Assembly: GCA_041752315.1 (NCBI GenBank)
Contig: JBGSHJ010000066.1
Coordinates: 1-64,000 of the forward strand
Direction: 5' to 3'
Origin: SYFY01 sp041752315
Lineage (GTDB): Bacteria; Pseudomonadota; Gammaproteobacteria; Pseudomonadales; Azotimanducaceae
DNA: 64,000 nucleotides
Below are positions 25,318-34,823 of the stretch, piece after piece. Under the pieces are notes generated by a model, which worked only from the letters and a program-made list of their open reading frames with translations, ran no database searches and was not told the DNA's origin. Position numbers and translations under genes: made by a program. How positions within the stretch are numbered: position 1 is the stretch's first letter; every line of letters starts with the position of its first letter.

Positions 25318-27684
25318 CTATCGCCAGTTGTAATTGAACCGCAGTCCGAACGTGCGCGGCCGTTTTGGACCGAAAAACTGCGAGGGCAGTATCCCGCCGT
25401 TCACGTTCTGGCCGTCCCAGGATTCCTCGTCGGTGAGGTTCTCTGCATAGACCTCGATTCCCCAGGTGTCGGCGAACTCATAGCCAACACGCAACGTGAG
25501 ATCGATGGCGCTGTCGATTCGTGCTTCCTGCACCCCTTCGAAACCACCACCACGCGACGATTCGTAAAACGACTCGAGGCGCAGCGTGATCGCGTCACCC
25601 GACGGTCGCGGGAAATTCCCGTTCAGCACCAGGGCGGCGGTGGTTTTTGGCGCCCAGAAGAGCCTGCTGCCTTCGCAGCCGTTGGGGTCTTCAAGGCCGC
25701 AGATCTCCTGCAGGTCCGTCGCCTCGGAGTCGAGATACGACCAGGCTGCGTACACATCCCAGTATTCACCGAGCAGTGCGTTCACCGAGACTTCCAGCCC
25801 TGAACTTTCGACCTGGCCGACGTTTTTCACGGCGACCGCACCACCATCGGCGACCACGACCTGCAGATCCTTGTATTCGTAGTAGAAGCCGGTCACCGCG
25901 ATCTGCACGCCACCGTCGTTGAGTGTGCCCTTGTAGCCTGCCTCATAGCTGTCCGCGACTTCAGGGTCAAAAGCACGTGGCCGGAAACCGTCCGCCTGTG
26001 AGGCGCCGGTGAGACCACCACCGACGGAATCACCGTTGCCGTCCTGCAGTACAAAGCTGCCGAACCCACCGGACTTGAACCCTTCCGTCACGCTTGCAAA
26101 AAACATGTGGTCGTCGGTTGCGAAAAACCGCGCGGCAAAACGCGTCTGCAGATCGCTCCAGTCCTCGGTGTCCTCGACAAACCCGTCGGTGGCAAAACCG
26201 TATGCCCAGAATGGCCCGAGCCCGCTCGCCGGTTCCGGCACGCTGATCGCGAACTGCTTCCTGTCGTTGGTGTAACGCAGCCCTGCGCTGAGGTCGAAGC
26301 GATCCCCGAGTTCCATGTTGACATCCGCGTACGCCGCCCAGCCGGTGTACTTGCCGTCGATCCTGCCGGTTTCGTCGAGCAGGCCGTCCGGCGCCGGGTC
26401 GAAGCCATTGCCGTAGTAGGCGAAAAGGTCGTTGCAACCAGTGAAGTTCTGGCCGGTCTCCGCGAATCCGTAGTACTGACAGAAGAGTTCCTCTTCGCCG
26501 GAAAAGCGGAACAGCGTGTCGATGTTCTCCTGGTAGTACGAGCCACCGGCATACCACGAAAACGGCCCGTCACCGTCGGAGGTCAGACGCAGTTCCTGCT
26601 GGAAGTAGTCGCCTTCCTGGGTCTGTCCATAGTTGTTCAGGTTCAGCGGGGTGCCGTCGTAGTCCTCGTTGTAGAAGTAGTCGTGGTCCTTGAACCCGGT
26701 GTTCGCGGTGAGGGTGGCGAAACCGATGTCGTAGTCCGCGTGCAGACCGAGCGTCAGGATCTGTGCGTCATCGTTGTTGCCACCGCTCAGATCCGAATCC
26801 GCATCGTACTCATCGCCGCGCAGGGGCAACTCGCCCAATGCAGCTTCAAAGGTGTCCCAGATGTCACCACGGTCGATGGCGCGATACACCGACCCGGACT
26901 GCTCCCGCTCCTCGTATTCCACCATCGTATCGACGGACAGTTTTTCGCCGTGCCAGGCTGTGGACCACCGGCCCGCCTTTTTGTCGTGTTCGATGAGGTC
27001 ATCACCACCGAATGCATTGTCGACAAAACCATCCTCGCGGGAGTAGTAGCCCGCAAGACGCATCGCAAAACTGTCGGAAAGTGGCAAGTTCACCGCGCCT
27101 TCTCCAGCCACACGCTGATTCTGCGCTGCATCCAGCTCCACGTAACCCGTGGGCGCATCACCCAGTTCCGCCTTCGCCGTGTGTATGCTGAATGCGCCGC
27201 CGATGGAATTGCGCCCGAACAGGAAACCCTGCGGGCCGCGCAGGATCTCCGCGCGCTCCATGTCATACATCGATGTTACCGCTGAGCCGTTGCGACCCTC
27301 GTAGAGATCATTCTTGAAAAAGGCGCCGGAGGGATCACCACCAACACCGAAGTCCTGGGTGCGGATGCCGCGGACGCTGATCGCATCGATGAAACTGTCC
27401 TGGCTGTTGCCGGAAACGCCTGGCGAGTAAAGCACCAGGTCCTTCACGTCGTTGAGATTCGTCTGGCGCGTGAATTCTCCCGACAGCGCGGTTATGGCGA
27501 GTGGAACATCCTGTACCGACTCGCTGCGCTTGGTGGCCATCACGACGATCTCTTCCATCAGTTGAGCATGCAGTACCGGTGTTGCACCGGTTCCGAGCAG
27601 GGCAGCGATGGCAGCAGCGAGCGGCTTTTTTCGCAGGGAGCGCGAGTGAGTCGAGTGGGTAGGGTGGACACGGTTCATCGCCAT
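25318..27684 (-). CDS. TonB-dependent outer-membrane receptor
   Basis: 788 residues. An N-terminal signal peptide (residues about 18-40, ending near VLHAQ) precedes a TonB-box-like segment (EEIVVMA) and a plug domain with SVRGIRT and ILRGPQGFLFGRNSIGGAF. The rest is beta-barrel with alternating hydrophobic strands and ends in an aromatic residue (NYNWR), as expected for BAM recognition. It imports a bulky nutrient across the outer membrane, energised by TonB. The absence of siderophore genes and the neighbouring catabolic enzymes suggest an organic substrate. A GGAG lies six bases before ATG 27684; a second ATG two codons on is possible. Confidence 0.92.
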   Translation of the reverse strand: MAMNRVHPTHSTHSRSLRKKPLAAAIAALLGTGATPVLHAQLMEEIVVMATKRSESVQDVPLAITALSGEFTRQTNLNDVKDLVLYSPGVSGNSQDSFIDAISVRGIRTQDFGVGGDPSGAFFKNDLYEGRNGSAVTSMYDMERAEILRGPQGFLFGRNSIGGAFSIHTAKAELGDAPTGYVELDAAQNQRVAGEGAVNLPLSDSFAMRLAGYYSREDGFVDNAFGGDDLIEHDKKAGRWSTAWHGEKLSVDTMVEYEEREQSGSVYRAIDRGDIWDTFEAALGELPLRGDEYDADSDLSGGNNDDAQILTLGLHADYDIGFATLTANTGFKDHDYFYNEDYDGTPLNLNNYGQTQEGDYFQQELRLTSDGDGPFSWYAGGSYYQENIDTLFRFSGEEELFCQYYGFAETGQNFTGCNDLFAYYGNGFDPAPDGLLDETGRIDGKYTGWAAYADVNMELGDRFDLSAGLRYTNDRKQFAISVPEPASGLGPFWAYGFATDGFVEDTEDWSDLQTRFAARFFATDDHMFFASVTEGFKSGGFGSFVLQDGNGDSVGGGLTGASQADGFRPRAFDPEVADSYEAGYKGTLNDGGVQIAVTGFYYEYKDLQVVVADGGAVAVKNVGQVESSGLEVSVNALLGEYWDVYAAWSYLDSEATDLQEICGLEDPNGCEGSRLFWAPKTTAALVLNGNFPRPSGDAITLRLESFYESSRGGGFEGVQEARIDSAIDLTLRVGYEFADTWGIEVYAENLTDEESWDGQNVNGGILPSQFFGPKRPRTFGLRFNYNWR

Positions 27685-27932
27685 GGGTGCTCCGGTTTGT
27701 CTTGCCGCATTGTCTTTCTGCTATGTCCTTCTTTCATATATTCGGCATATCTTCGGTCGAGTGGACATCTCTCGTCCTTGAGACCTCTTTCCTTTGAGGA
27801 CACTTTTGTCGTACGTGCATAGTCCGGGCCAGCAAGTTTATCGCACCCCGCAGAATGGCCGCTTGGCACGTTTGTGCTCGCTCGTCACGTCCGTCGTCTG
27901 ATCTGGCCGGCTCGGCTTTGGACCCATCCCGT

Positions 27933-29552
27933 TCATGGTGCATCAACGAGGCCTGCCTGCGTCAGAATGGTGCGCATCGGCAGCAACTGGTCGGCATAGT
28001 GGCGCCAGCGGCCGACGGACCGTGCATGCGCAGCCTCGCGCACTTGTACGGCGCTGGCGGTGGCAACCGCACCGCCGGATCGATGGAAAGAAACACAGGC
28101 GTCGTCCCATGGCAGACCGAGGTGAGAGAGCAGGATCCGCGCGGTAGCCTCGACGTTGCCGACGGTCGATTCGTAGCCAACCTCGATGAAGCGATCGCCG
28201 AACCGCCTGCGCCAGACATCCATCAGCCGCCGGTAACGCACGTGGTGCCGGGCCATCTCGCCCTGGTCGTAGGAGTGCAGGTAGGCGTCGGCAAACAGTT
28301 GCTTGAAACTGGCCATGCAGGCATCGAGCGGTTCTCGAGTCACGTGAATGACTCTTGCCTGAGGCAACGCCGCAAGGATCAGTGGCAGGTGCAGATAGTT
28401 CTGCGGCAGCTTGTCGATGAAACAAGGCCGCGTGCCGTGCATGCGCCGCGTCGTGTCGAGGTAACTGGCGCCAAGCGAGCGCATGTCGAGTCCGGCTGCC
28501 CGGTCAGCCAGTTCCCGGCTGAATCGTCCTGGTTCCCGATGTCCCGACAGCTGTCGCATCGCCAGATGAAGCTGTTGCAGTTCCCCGGCGGCATGGACGG
28601 CAGGATGCGCCGCCAGGATTCGCTCGATGAGTGTGGTGCCGGTGCGTGGCTGACCAACGATGAAGACCGGCACGGGAAAGTCCGGGAATCGATCCAGGTG
28701 TCGGGAACGCTCGAGCCAGGAGGAGTCAAATCGTTCCGCGAGAAAGTCGAACAGCCCGACTTCCGCTGCCTCGTCGTACTCGACTGTCTGTCTGCGTGCC
28801 GCCGCGCCCTCCGCAAACGCGTCAAACGCGTCTGGCCAGGCTTCCAGGTCTTCGAGCTCCTTGCCGATGGCGTAGCTGAAAAAAGCCCGTGCGCGAGGGT
28901 GCAGCCGACCCCGTCTGGCAAGGTCATGCATCTGCTCACGCATCTGCTGGACATGATCCGTATCGGTTGCGCGACGGACGGTGGCCAGCGCCCAGTGTGC
29001 CTGCGCGTGGGCCGGATCCAGCGACAGGATGGCGCGGAACCCGGACTCGGCCTCGCCGGTTTCACCGAAATAAACCTGGTTGTTGGCCAGATTCTGGCGG
29101 AAGGATACCACCTGCGGTCTTGCGTTCACGGCCTTGTCGAACCAGAGGCGCGCAGTGGCATGTTCACCCAGCAGGCTGTACAGAGTGCCGATCAGGTCAT
29201 GAATGAGCGGGTCGCCGGTTTCATGTTCAACAGCCCGTGCCAATGCACTGCCTGCCTTGACCATCTGCCCCTCACCGAGCCAAAGTCGTGCCAGCTGGGC
29301 CCACGCAGCAGCGTGGGTCGGCACGAGTCGGGTCACCGTTGCGAACGCCTGGTACGCGATGGTGCGCTCTCTCGCCTGCAACGCCGTCAGACCGACCAGA
29401 AAGTGCGCGCCGACCCGCTCGGGTTCGACCGCGAGCACTTCCCGGCAACAGCGGTTGGCGGTGGTGAGGTCACCACGCTCCAGAGCGTCATAACCTTCGC
29501 GCAGGCGCGTCGTTGTGGTCGGTGTTGTTGTCGTTGTTTTGGAGGAGTTCAT
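27933..29552 (-). CDS. TPR-repeat sulfotransferase
   Basis: 539 residues. A Thr-rich N-terminus (Thr runs at 6-15) is followed by TPR-like repeats up to about residue 250 (alternating LREGYDAL, ARLWFDKAV and similar helices). The C-terminal domain begins with FIVGQPRTGTTLIERILA, the 5'-phosphosulfate-binding loop of PAPS-dependent sulfotransferases, and continues with VIHVTREPLD, the 3'-phosphate-binding block. Proteins of this class often sit beside TonB receptors in marine gammaproteobacteria. It may sulfate a glycan, lipid or protein; the acceptor is unknown. It is divergent from the aminotransferase gene, 51 bases away. Confidence 0.85.
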   Translation of the reverse strand: MNSSKTTTTTPTTTTRLREGYDALERGDLTTANRCCREVLAVEPERVGAHFLVGLTALQARERTIAYQAFATVTRLVPTHAAAWAQLARLWLGEGQMVKAGSALARAVEHETGDPLIHDLIGTLYSLLGEHATARLWFDKAVNARPQVVSFRQNLANNQVYFGETGEAESGFRAILSLDPAHAQAHWALATVRRATDTDHVQQMREQMHDLARRGRLHPRARAFFSYAIGKELEDLEAWPDAFDAFAEGAAARRQTVEYDEAAEVGLFDFLAERFDSSWLERSRHLDRFPDFPVPVFIVGQPRTGTTLIERILAAHPAVHAAGELQQLHLAMRQLSGHREPGRFSRELADRAAGLDMRSLGASYLDTTRRMHGTRPCFIDKLPQNYLHLPLILAALPQARVIHVTREPLDACMASFKQLFADAYLHSYDQGEMARHHVRYRRLMDVWRRRFGDRFIEVGYESTVGNVEATARILLSHLGLPWDDACVSFHRSGGAVATASAVQVREAAHARSVGRWRHYADQLLPMRTILTQAGLVDAP

Positions 29553-29603
29553 TGCCCCGCAAGCTAACCGACCGCGTGGACCGGAGGCAAATCCCGGCTC
29601 GAA

Positions 29604-31001
29604 ATGTCACGATGCGCATCTGAAGTCAGCAACCGGGCCGTCATGCAACGCGATTCGAACCACGATCTGCAAACCCTGGACCGTCGCCATCACCTGCATC
29701 CCTTCACGTCCTGGGAAGACCATTCCAGGGTGGGTGGTCGCATTTACACGCGGGGTGAACACATCTACGTATACGACCATACCGGGCATCAGCTGCTCGA
29801 TGGCATGTCCGGGCTGTGGTGTGTCAACCTCGGTTATTCCCAGTCGCGAATCATCGACGCGATCACCGACCAGTTGCACACCTTGCCCTTCTACAACAGC
29901 TTCTTCCGGTGTTCGAACGATGCGGCCGCGTTGCTCGCCGCAGAGCTCGCGCAGGTCTTTCCGAAGGGCTTCAATCGGTTTTTCTTCACCAACTCGGGTT
30001 CCGAAGCCAACGACACCAACCTGCGGATCGTGCATCGCTACTTCGATCTGGTGGGTAAACCGGCAAAGAAGCACATCATCAGCCGGAACAACGCCTACCA
30101 CGGCAGCACCATTGCCGGGGCCAGCCTGTCCGGCATGGACGCCATGCATGCCCAGTTTCCGCGGTTGCCGTTTGTCCACCATGTGATGCAGCCCTACTGG
30201 TTCGGGGATGGCGGAGAGCTCACCGCCGATGCCTTCGGACTGCAGGCTGCGCAGGCAGTTGCCGACTGCATTGACCGACTGGGGTCGGAAAATGTGGCCG
30301 CATTCATCGCCGAGCCAGTACAGGGCGCAGGTGGCGTGATCATCCCGCCTGCCACCTATTGGCCCATGGTTTCCCGCATCTGTCGTGAACGCGACGTGCT
30401 CATCATCAGCGACGAGGTCATCTGTGGTTTCGGCCGAACCGGGCATTGGTTCGGTTGCCAGTCCTTCGGTTTCGAACCGGATCTCATCACCTTCGCCAAG
30501 GCGGTGACCAACGGCTACCAGCCGCTGGGAGGTGTGGGCATGCACGACCGGATCGGTGAGGTGCTGACATCGAGTGGTGGCGAGTTTGCTCACGGGTTCA
30601 CCTACTCGGGTCATCCGGTGCCCTGTGCAGCCGCGTTGGCGACGCTCGATATCCTGCGCACTGACGGTATCGTCAGCCTCGCCGCTGCAACAGCAACGGT
30701 TTTCCGGGCGCGGCTGGAAACGCTGCTCGATCATCCACTGGTGGGAGAGGTACGCACACACGGCCTGTTGGCTGCCGTCGAACTCGTGCGCAACAAGGAT
30801 ACTCACGAGCGTCTGGAAGCCGAAGGCAAGGCTGCCGTACTGGCCCGCGACCATGCGATCGAAGGTGGTTTGATGGTGCGCGCAGTGGGTGATGCGCTCA
30901 TCACAGCGCCGCCACTCATCATCTCCGCCGACGAGATCGACCTGCTGGTGACGCGAATGCGACGGGCACTCGACCTTGCTGCCGAACATTACCGGGTGTA
31001 A
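29604..31001 (+). CDS. Class III aminotransferase (putrescine-pyruvate aminotransferase-like)
   Basis: A 465-residue fold-type I, class III PLP aminotransferase. The PLP site is FAKAVTNGYQPLGG with the Schiff-base Lys; FTNSGSEANDTNLRI binds phosphate, and IISDEVICGFGRTG holds the conserved Asp. The pattern is that of SpuC-type putrescine- or beta-alanine-pyruvate aminotransferases. It is followed by gamma-glutamylputrescine-type genes, so putrescine as amino donor is likely. The start is ATG 29604; ATG 29643 also fits. Confidence 0.85.
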   Translation: MSRCASEVSNRAVMQRDSNHDLQTLDRRHHLHPFTSWEDHSRVGGRIYTRGEHIYVYDHTGHQLLDGMSGLWCVNLGYSQSRIIDAITDQLHTLPFYNSFFRCSNDAAALLAAELAQVFPKGFNRFFFTNSGSEANDTNLRIVHRYFDLVGKPAKKHIISRNNAYHGSTIAGASLSGMDAMHAQFPRLPFVHHVMQPYWFGDGGELTADAFGLQAAQAVADCIDRLGSENVAAFIAEPVQGAGGVIIPPATYWPMVSRICRERDVLIISDEVICGFGRTGHWFGCQSFGFEPDLITFAKAVTNGYQPLGGVGMHDRIGEVLTSSGGEFAHGFTYSGHPVPCAAALATLDILRTDGIVSLAAATATVFRARLETLLDHPLVGEVRTHGLLAAVELVRNKDTHERLEAEGKAAVLARDHAIEGGLMVRAVGDALITAPPLIISADEIDLLVTRMRRALDLAAEHYRV

Positions 31002-31052
31002 TGAGCATCGCGGAGTGGGATCAGTGTCCTGGTCCGCGTGCGCCTGAGCATC

Positions 31053-31913
31053 ATGGCTAGACCGAACAGGACAACCAACGTGAACAGCCTGACCCTACCC
31101 TGGTCCTGGTTCATCCTGTTCAAGTATGTGATCTACACGATGCTCGCTTTGAACCTGCTGTTGTTCCTGCATGAGGAGTGGGTGGCTTCCGCGCATGTCT
31201 TTGGCGAATCCCCGCCGGCTGGCGCGATCATCGGCGCTTTTGCGCAGAGCATCGATACACTGGCCTGGATTGCACTGCTTTTCCTGTTCGAGTTCGAGAC
31301 TGCCGTACTCGGACCGAGGTTGCAGCGTCCCGGCCTCGAACGCACCGTGCATGTGCTGCGCCTGCTCTGCATCACCCTGGTACTGGTTGCATTTGTCGGG
31401 TATCTGCGCAAGGCGCTGGGTATGGCCGACTGGCTGACCAGCCCGCTGCTGGACGCGTGCGAGGCGGCCGCGGGGACGTCCATGCTGGTGGCCATCGACG
31501 AATTTGTCGCACTGACCGAAGCCAACTGTCATATGTACGCAGCGCCGTTCCTCACACCCGCTGGCAGCGATGTGCTGGCCAGTGGCGAGACCCATGCGCT
31601 GGCGTCGCGCCTGGCCTGGCTGGATGTGGCCAATGCAGGCTCCTGGATTCTGATCATCGCCCTGCTCGAAACGGATGTACGACTGCAGGAGCAGCGCACC
31701 GAAACCCGCCGCTGGCTCAAACTCGCGCTTTACAGCGTGCTGTTTGGTGCCGCGGTGTACTGGTGGGTCGACGGCGACTGGCTGGACTTCTGGGACGCGT
31801 CGCTGTGGCTGATTGCATTTTTCTGCATCGAACTGAATGTCTTTGCCTGGCAGGCCATGACGGCACCAACCGGGAGTCCACCAGCCGGTGACCCCTCGGT
31901 CAAAATCAACTGA
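31053..31913 (+). CDS. Polytopic membrane protein of unknown function
   Basis: About 286 residues with about six hydrophobic segments. The first is WFILFKYVIYTMLALNLLLF; others include IALLFLFEFETAVL, LCITLVLVAFVGYL, WILIIALLE, LYSVLFGAAVYWW and LIAFFCIELNVFAW. Acidic residues are placed within or near segments. I do not recognise the family. The start is ATG 31053; a GTG five codons upstream is possible. It sits between the aminotransferase and the glutamine-synthetase-like gene of the polyamine cluster, on the same strand with short gaps, and might be a transporter or sensor for that pathway. That role is inferred only from position. Confidence 0.65.
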   Translation: MARPNRTTNVNSLTLPWSWFILFKYVIYTMLALNLLLFLHEEWVASAHVFGESPPAGAIIGAFAQSIDTLAWIALLFLFEFETAVLGPRLQRPGLERTVHVLRLLCITLVLVAFVGYLRKALGMADWLTSPLLDACEAAAGTSMLVAIDEFVALTEANCHMYAAPFLTPAGSDVLASGETHALASRLAWLDVANAGSWILIIALLETDVRLQEQRTETRRWLKLALYSVLFGAAVYWWVDGDWLDFWDASLWLIAFFCIELNVFAWQAMTAPTGSPPAGDPSVKIN

Positions 31914-31967
31914 CAACGGCGCATGACTCAAAGCTGCTGACACCGCAGATCAGCCAAAGGATCCGAT

Positions 31968-33287
31968 ATGACAAACAACAAGCCGGCGAACCTGCCGAAA
32001 TCGGTCGATTTCATGGTCGCAGACATGTCCGGTGTGCCGCGTGGCAAGGTGATCGACGGGACTCGTTTCGAGCCTGGCGACCCACCGCACATGGCTGCCG
32101 CAGTGTTCTTCCAGACCGTCACCGGCGAGTACGGGGACGCACACGACCACTACAATCCCAAGGACGAAGACCTGCTGCTCGACCCGGACTGGAGCACGTA
32201 TCGTCCTGTGCCCTGGCGGGAGGAGGCACATGGCCAGGTGATCTGCCGCGCGCTGGACAAGTCGCAGAAACCCTTGCCGTATGATCCACGACAGGCCCTG
32301 CATACCGTACTTGAACGTTACGCGGCGAAAGGCCTGTTCCCGGTCATGGCGCCGGAGGTCGAGTTTTATCTGCTTGAAGCGGCCAAAGACTGGAACGAGC
32401 CACTCAAACCCGCTCGCGGTCGCAATCCCCGCATGGGCGGTGCCACGGAATCGTTCAGCATCGACGGGCTCGACAAGTTTGAGGACTTTGTCGATGAGAT
32501 CGTGCGCATCTGTGAACTCGCGCGAATCGACATCACCGATGTGGTCACCGAGATGGGACCGGCGCAGCTCGAGCTGAATGTCCTGCATGCTGATGCCATG
32601 TCCCGGGCTGACCAGCTATTCCTGCTCAAGCGCGCAGTTCGAGCCACGGCCGAAGATCATGGATACGTGGCCACCTTCATGGCCAAGCCGCTGGAAGGCA
32701 TGCCGGGTAACGGTCTCCACCTCCATACGAGCATGCTCGATGCCAACGGTCGCAATGTCTTTGCCCTGAATGACGGCGTGGCGCCCGCGCCGCTGCGACA
32801 TTTCATCGGTGGTCTGCAGCGCTGGCTGCCGGTCCTGTTTGCGCTGATTGCGCCCAATGTGAACAGTTACAAGCGATTTGTGCCGGACAGCTCCGCGCCG
32901 ATCAACCTGCATTGGGGTTATGACAACCGGACGGCGGGAATCCGCGTGCCTTACGGCAAGGACAATGCCGGGCGTGTCGAGAGCCGTGTGGCCGGGGCTG
33001 ATGCCAACCCATACCTGCATTTTGCAGCCACGCTGACAGCAGGCTGGCTGGGCCTCGAACAGAAGCTCGAGCCGACCTCTCCGTTTACCGGCGATGCTTA
33101 TGAATTGCCGGCCGATCTGCCACGCGATCTCTGGACTGCGCTGGCAGCGCTGGGTGCATCGCGAGAGATTCGCACGATCCTCGGCGATCCGCTGGTCGAT
33201 GTTTTCATCTCTGTCAAACAGGCCGAGCTGCACCACTACCGCGACACACTCTCGCCGTGGGAACGACGCTACCTGCTCGATCTCTAG
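31968..33287 (+). CDS. Glutamine synthetase family ligase (gamma-glutamylputrescine synthetase-like)
   Basis: A 439-residue GS-fold ligase. The active-site Glu blocks are MAPEVEFYLLE and EMGPAQLELN, the ATP/ammonia region is MPGNGLHLHTSM, and RVPYGKDNAGRVESR gives the substrate Arg. In the Puu pathway this enzyme joins glutamate to putrescine using ATP. Its place between an aminotransferase and a PuuB-like oxidase supports a PuuA/SpuI role over glutamine synthesis. The adenylylation Tyr typical of GlnA is not evident. Gene length is normal. Confidence 0.87.
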   Translation: MTNNKPANLPKSVDFMVADMSGVPRGKVIDGTRFEPGDPPHMAAAVFFQTVTGEYGDAHDHYNPKDEDLLLDPDWSTYRPVPWREEAHGQVICRALDKSQKPLPYDPRQALHTVLERYAAKGLFPVMAPEVEFYLLEAAKDWNEPLKPARGRNPRMGGATESFSIDGLDKFEDFVDEIVRICELARIDITDVVTEMGPAQLELNVLHADAMSRADQLFLLKRAVRATAEDHGYVATFMAKPLEGMPGNGLHLHTSMLDANGRNVFALNDGVAPAPLRHFIGGLQRWLPVLFALIAPNVNSYKRFVPDSSAPINLHWGYDNRTAGIRVPYGKDNAGRVESRVAGADANPYLHFAATLTAGWLGLEQKLEPTSPFTGDAYELPADLPRDLWTALAALGASREIRTILGDPLVDVFISVKQAELHHYRDTLSPWERRYLLDL

Positions 33288-33293
33288 CCCACA

Positions 33294-33307
33294 TTATTCA
33301 TGAATAA
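33294..33307. promoter_or_regulatory. 14-bp perfect palindrome at the oxidoreductase start
   Basis: TTATTCATGAATAA is a perfect palindrome covering ATG 33300. If translation starts at ATG 33318, preceded by AAGGCGGG, the palindrome is entirely upstream and could be an operator. If it starts at 33300, the palindrome overlaps the initiation region and could control translation. Confidence 0.45.
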
Positions 33308-34616
33308 GGCGGGCTGGATGCGCGGCGGAGACTCTTCCCAGGGGTTCGAAGCGAGCTGGTATCTCGCCGCCGCCCGTGAACAGCCGGATTACCCCTGCAT
33401 CGACGGTTCGATCAACTGCGATGTGTGTATCGTCGGTGCAGGTTATACCGGACTTTCGGCGGCGATCGAACTGTCGCGCCGTGGTTTTCGTGTTGTTGTC
33501 GTGGAGCGGTACCGGATAGGTGCGGGCGCCTCGGGACGCAATGGTGGTGTGCTCGGCATGGGGCAGCGACTGGATCAGCGGGAACTCGAAAGCTGGTTAG
33601 GCGAAAGCGCGGCGCGTGCATTGTGGACCATCGCCAGTGATGCAAACGATCTTGTTCGTTCGCTTGTCAACGAGTTTGGCATCAACTGCGACCTGACCGA
33701 TGGTCACCTTACGGTTGCACATCGTCCGAGGTACGAGACGGATCTGTGGCGCAGTGTGGAGCATCTTCATCGGAACTACGGTTATGTAGATGTGGTACCT
33801 GTCGAGCGGGCGCAGGTTGCCGACATGCTGGGTGTCGACACGTACTTCGGAGGGATTCTTGATCGTCGGGCAGGCCATCTCCAGCCGCTAGACCTCGTGC
33901 GTGGTTATGCCAGGGCTGCAACCCAATGTGGCGCTCGTGTCTTTGAGCACTCAGCGGTAACCGGTGTTGACAAGTCAGCAGACGGTAGTGTCGTCATTCG
34001 AACCGTGCGTGGTGACGTTCGCGCCCGGCATGCCATCCTGGCCTGCAACGGCTATCTCGGTGGGCTCGAACCATCCCTTGCCGGTTACCAGATGCCGATC
34101 AACAACTTCATGCTCGCGACAGCCCCGCTGGGCGAAGCCGCCGCGAGACAAATCAATCGCGACAGTGTTGCGGTCGTCGATACGCGTTTTGTGGTGAATT
34201 ATTTCCACAATTCACCGGATCACCGACTGATCTTTGGCGGTGGAGAGAATTATTCGTCACGGTTTCCGCGCGACATCGCGCAGGTCGTGCGCAAGCGAAT
34301 GCTCGCGGTCTATCCGCACCTGCAGGATGTTGAAATCGAGTATGCGTGGGGTGGCACGCTTGCCATCACACTCCGGCGGATGCCGCACTTCGGACGGCGC
34401 GACGATGTGATCTGGTGGGCACAGGGCTATTCTGGACATGGCATCGCGATGGCCACGATGGGTGGCAGGCTGGTAGCGGAAGCGATTGCTGGCAGCGCCG
34501 AAGGTTTCGATGTGATGGCGCGTGTTCCGCAGTGGCGATTTCCAGGCGGACGCGCGCTGCGCTGGCCGGCGCTGGTGGCCGGCATGTTGTACTACGCGGC
34601 GCTGGACCGGCTATAG
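33300..34616 (+). CDS. FAD-dependent oxidoreductase (gamma-glutamylputrescine oxidase-like)
   Basis: A 438-residue DAO-family flavoprotein. The FAD motif is CIVGAGYTGLSAAIELSRRG (residues about 42-62), followed by GASGRNGGVLG near 80; GAGASGRNGG is a hallmark of amine and glycine oxidases. The C-terminal QGYSGHGIAMATMGG closes the FAD site. The N-terminal SWYLAAA resembles PuuB, which oxidises gamma-glutamylputrescine to gamma-glutamylaminobutyraldehyde. PuuC and PuuD are missing from the window. The start is uncertain: ATG 33300 has no ribosome-binding site and lies in a palindrome; ATG 33318 has AAGGCGGG upstream. Confidence 0.85.
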   Translation: MNKAGWMRGGDSSQGFEASWYLAAAREQPDYPCIDGSINCDVCIVGAGYTGLSAAIELSRRGFRVVVVERYRIGAGASGRNGGVLGMGQRLDQRELESWLGESAARALWTIASDANDLVRSLVNEFGINCDLTDGHLTVAHRPRYETDLWRSVEHLHRNYGYVDVVPVERAQVADMLGVDTYFGGILDRRAGHLQPLDLVRGYARAATQCGARVFEHSAVTGVDKSADGSVVIRTVRGDVRARHAILACNGYLGGLEPSLAGYQMPINNFMLATAPLGEAAARQINRDSVAVVDTRFVVNYFHNSPDHRLIFGGGENYSSRFPRDIAQVVRKRMLAVYPHLQDVEIEYAWGGTLAITLRRMPHFGRRDDVIWWAQGYSGHGIAMATMGGRLVAEAIAGSAEGFDVMARVPQWRFPGGRALRWPALVAGMLYYAALDRL

Positions 34617-34823
34617 TCCAATCCAGCAGTCTCTTGCACACCCGCTTCGAGTTTGTGCGAGAACCGGCATGATTCGTGTGCGTACGGACACTGCATCTTG
34701 TCTGCGAAAAACTGCCGATGGTTGCCAGGTGTGGGCGAGAGAGCGTAGGGCGATGACAATCGGCATCTCGTCAGGATTTTCCAGGACGACTTCGTTGACT
34801 TCATCAACATGCGAGAGAGACAG

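Noticed and set aside
26107..27285. + strand open frame of 392 codons over the TonB receptor
   Set aside because: Antisense of a well-supported receptor gene.
27855..29567. + strand open frame of 570 codons over the sulfotransferase
   Set aside because: Antisense of a gene with a clear PAPS-binding loop and TPR repeats.
29643..29670. ATTCGAACC as a tRNA T-loop
   Set aside because: It lies inside the aminotransferase coding sequence, and no cloverleaf forms around it.
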